Part shown: positions 61,050-64,000 of the stretch, piece after piece
Numbering within the stretch: the first letter of the stretch is position 1
Layout: each line of letters begins with the position of its first letter
Assembly (NCBI GenBank): GCA_008360955.1
Contig: LUCM01008256.1
Span: 248,001 to 312,000 of the forward strand
Direction of reading: 5' to 3'
Source: Fasciolopsis buskii
Taxonomy: Eukaryota; Platyhelminthes; Trematoda; Plagiorchiida; Fasciolidae
Length of the DNA: 64,000 bases
Made by a program: the position numbers and the translations under genes
Notes under the pieces: model-generated
What the model was told of the DNA's origin: nothing
What the model saw: only the letters and a program-made list of their open reading frames with translations
Databases searched by the model: none

Positions 61050-61600
61050 AACAGAAATAAATAAGACGCTTAGGAGGGGAACATCTCAAAAGCATCCGGG
61101 TGGGACAGAAACAACGACAGTGGTTATTACGAGGCCACCGACCCACCCGTAGCGCGCCAAGAGTTCGAACTGATAAAACAAACAAGGTGTTGATATTTTA
61201 CAAAAAACGCTGATTTGATTCGACAAAAAAACATAGCCAACATTGTAAATTGTTGCCGAAAAGTGGACAGAATTCGAAAAATATCGATCTACTTGAAGCG
61301 CGTTCACTCCAAAATATCTAAAATGGTGATTGAACAGATCAATGGCTACCAGGTCGGTCGGAAAGATTCTCCAATGGATTGACTGTTAGACTTGTTTCCG
61401 CATTTTAAAGGTTCACACAACGATTAACCAAACAAATTCTATGACGGAATAACAGATCACGAAAAACCTGCGCGTACCAAAATTGAATACCAAGGAGACA
61501 CTCGAGTATATCTAGTGCAACCCGTGACAATAGCCATAAGAACCCCGCGAAAAACAACACAGTCATAAATGAAACAGTCACGAATCTGATAAGACCAATA
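61050..61600. other. Unannotated DNA
   Basis: No supported feature. It passes gradually into the A+C-skewed simple-sequence region. Confidence 0.45.
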
Positions 61601-61609
61601 GGAAAAAAC

Positions 61610-61760
61610 CCTCGCCTTACCACGAACATGAGTACAAAAACGACGACAAACACGAACATGACTGTAACTGCTGCAGCAGCAACAAACGCCAACATCACGA
61701 TCGCGATCACGACCGCGATCACGACCATGAACATGAACATGAACACGTCGTGTCGACTAA
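61610..61760. repeat. Degenerate hexamer-like simple repeat
   Basis: Iterated ACGAACATG / ATCACGATCGCG / ACGACCATGAACATGAAC units. On the minus strand this translates to a Met/Phe/Val/Ala hydrophobic string, which is an artefact of the repeat. Confidence 0.65.
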
Positions 61761-61827
61761 TCTGCGCGCCCCAAGAACCAAACTGGAATATGAAAGAAAA
61801 AACAAAAAGAAAATAATCCATCCAACT

Positions 61828-61843
61828 AAACACACACACACAC
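61828..61843. repeat. Short (CA)n tract
   Basis: ACACACACACACAC within the A+C-skewed region. Confidence 0.8.
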
Positions 61844-62215
61844 GAGCAACCACAAACAAAAAGACAAAGACAAACAAACTATTATCAGGAACGATTCGGT
61901 CAGCAATTATGCTGCTCAGTCGAAAGATGGTAAACATCATGTGCACGCTACAAACAAGCGACAATCTAATACCAAACGGACAAGAACAATTACCTCAGCT
62001 CCTTGAAACCAAACGTCCGCTGCCCCGCTTCTCATCCGACTCCCAGGCGATGCCCACAAATGCCACATCTTTCGAAGGCCACAACAGTCGAGATATAGAT
62101 CCCACCAAGCACGACAGTGGCAACCACATCGTGTGTGCAACCCGAATACCGGCCCAAATAGCCGTGTGGATATCGAATACAAAAAGACAAGAATAAGGAG
62201 ATGGAAAGAGAGCTG

Positions 62216-62258
62216 GGCGGAGAGAGAGAGAGAGAGAGAGGAAGAGAGAGGAGAGAGC
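62216..62258. repeat. (GA)n microsatellite
   Basis: AGAGAGAGAG run with GGAA interruptions, followed by a purine-rich stretch. Confidence 0.85.
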
Positions 62259-62680
62259 GGCGATAAGAAGAAAACAATAATTGTCTCTAAATTATTCGTC
62301 ACGTCCGAAGCCGCAAAATAACCATATCCACTACCCACTGCTGGACCTGCATCCAGTCCAACTCAATCGCCCAAATCTATAACCTAACAAGCACATACAC
62401 ACATACACAAACGCAAAATAAAACAGACCCCATCTGTGTCAGTTGGTGTTGCACAAATCAACCACATCAGATGCAATCGGTGGTTTCTAGAGTGCATCAT
62501 TCACAGACAGGGAAACTAACAATCTGACAACAAGCGACAAAATCCATCTACCATCCCAAACACAACATCTACTCGCCAAACTGCTCATCTTGCAGCTGAT
62601 CACTTCGTTCTAGCAAAATCGAAAGCACTGTACCAATAGTCCAAATCCATGGGGGGAAAACAACAGACAACAGTAACACA

Positions 62681-62727
62681 AACTCATCATCATCATCATC
62701 ATCAACAACAACAACAACAACAACAAA
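62681..62727. repeat. Compound (CAT)n(CAA)n microsatellite
   Basis: At least seven TCA units run directly into CAA units. Confidence 0.9.
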
Positions 62728-62854
62728 AAGAACAATAACAAGAACGGGGCAACAACGAAATGAATATCCGACGGACAACAATATCACCAACAGTCAGAAA
62801 CGAGAGCAAGAACAACACTATCACGACCAGCGCGACCAAACAACCCACATTCTC

Positions 62855-62912
62855 GTTCTCATCCCAATCCCAATCACAATCACAATCACAATCCCGATCA
62901 CCATCACGATCT
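62855..62912. repeat. CAATCA/C hexamer array
   Basis: About nine near-perfect hexamers (CCCAATCCCAATCACAATCA and on), ending in diverged CGATCACCATCACGATC units. The plus frame reads (SQ)n(SR)n and the minus frame reads Asp-rich. Confidence 0.85.
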
Positions 62913-62959
62913 AAAATGACTGATTTGACAAACACAACGGCATCAATCAATTCTGTGTC

Positions 62960-64000
62960 CCTACAGTGCCCCCATATACAAAGCTAGCATAAATGCAGAC
63001 AACAAGTGATCCGGGCAGAACTAACCAGCATTATGCATATACATACACAAACAAAAATCACACGTTCCAATACAATGGAAACTGCTTACATAGAAAACAA
63101 TAAATCTGTTCTCACGCGTTATGCAACGTTTACTTCTACCCTCAACATATCAGTCTCCGTATTTCTCCATCTACAGTTCTGTTCTCTGCATTAGGTCAGC
63201 AGCTCAGAACAAGCTGACTACAGTAGCTGTCAAAACGTCTACAGTAATGCTCCATAGTAATCACCAACTGCTTGAACCTGAATAACTTTGCTTCATAGTG
63301 GCAACCTGGTCCCGGTACTACCACATAAGTTCTTTGTTATTAACCTACTCTAGGTCGGATGAGGTCACTATTTCTCCACCGCTCATTAATCGCCATAACC
63401 CAAAACTGCCACCCACGGCAGACTGCGTCCCTTTTTCATGTTTCCGATCCCGCACCCAGGCTATACGCGCTGTTACCAGGTTCGCTGCCGTAAGGGTTAC
63501 TCCAAATCTACTAGCTTCTCTCTCCTTCTGGGACGCTGCTAGCCAGACCGGGCGCTCGATTACTGATCCGTTTAACAGAAACCACGTCACTGATCACCTT
63601 GGACACTCCTACACAGATTGATCTTCATTACTTGTCAAAAACAGTTGCTACTGCCGCTGGAATGCCTTTTGCGCCCCTTCGAACGCTCCACACGTACTGC
63701 CGTCTAAAGTCAAAAACTGCGACAACAGAATGACAGCATAGCGGATATCCATGACTTCTGACGCAAACGTTTCCTCCAATACACATCAGTTCAGTTTGCC
63801 ATCAGCCGCATAGGAATGTAACCAGCAGTCCGGAAAATTTCATATTCTTTCGCCAAAACTTTTCATAAAATCTCCTTCTCCGTATAGTTTGCATAATTGG
63901 TGATATTTCTCCGCCATCCTCAGCATTTTATTTGCACTTTATTGCTGTTAAATGCAAACCCCTTATTCAATCTGCATGGAGTTTCTCTTGGTTTTGACTA
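62960..64000. other. Unannotated DNA to window end
   Basis: Opposing short frames at 63298-63621 (plus) and 63345-63590 (minus) overlap without distinguishing features. No gene supported. Confidence 0.45.

Noticed and set aside
61405..61839. 144-residue hydrophobic minus-strand ORF resembling a membrane protein
   Set aside because: Its Met/Phe/Val/Ala strings come from the simple repeat of the plus strand. No start context or domain.
62760..62987. Plus-strand ORF with a (SQ)n(SR)n run, suggesting an SR-type protein
   Set aside because: The run is the translation of the CAATCA hexamer array. The minus frame gives an equally simple Asp-rich run.
1..64000. CRISPR arrays, operons, bacterial promoters, rRNA genes
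   Set aside because: No regularly spaced direct repeats, no packed same-strand genes and no rRNA-like conserved blocks were seen. The retroelements point to an animal genome.

Overview
This window reads as intergenic or intronic DNA from a large, gene-poor, repeat-rich eukaryotic genome, most likely a flatworm (a trematode, or a cestode with a similarly inflated genome). Four things point there: several decayed non-LTR retrotransposons of the RTE and CR1-like groups, a Penelope-like element, tRNA-derived short repeats that carry hammerhead ribozyme motifs (known from schistosome-type short repeats), and many (TA)n tracts. There is no bacterial-style gene packing, no operon, no rRNA and no convincing tRNA gene. 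The species call is inference.

Layout. 1-13 kb: mostly unique AT-rich DNA with decayed tRNA-derived SINEs, one nuclear-receptor-like DR1 motif and an RTE remnant (minus, about 7.1-7.8 kb). 13-34 kb: low-complexity DNA with SINE pieces, an RTE 3' fragment (15.1 kb), (TA)n tracts and scattered short open stretches bounded by plausible splice sites on the plus strand (17.6, 19.3, 23.9, 26.1, 27.8 and 31.1 kb). These may be exons of one or more long-intron genes. None could be named. 34.2-37.1 kb: a nearly full-length but broken CR1-like LINE. 37.7-38.8 kb: the 5' part of a degraded Penelope-like element. 40.3-40.6 kb: a short repeat between two (TA)n tracts that holds a complete-core hammerhead ribozyme. 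42.9-46.3 kb: two more RTE remnants on the minus strand. 46.9-47.5 kb: two near-identical 230-bp SINEs head to head, each with a hammerhead motif. 48-50.8 kb: a stretch almost free of open frames. 53.2-53.9 kb: a CR1-like fragment and a decayed second copy of the 40.5-kb ribozyme repeat. 55-58 kb: purine-skewed unique DNA. 58.4-61 kb: a 5'-truncated CR1-like LINE. 61.6-63 kb: A+C-skewed, hexamer-rich simple sequence.

The most interesting signal is the set of self-cleaving ribozyme motifs in two unrelated short-repeat families. All are type I hammerheads with a very short stem III and a two-part stem I. One has every conserved core base. The other sits in SINEs arranged as divergent head-to-head pairs at two separate places.
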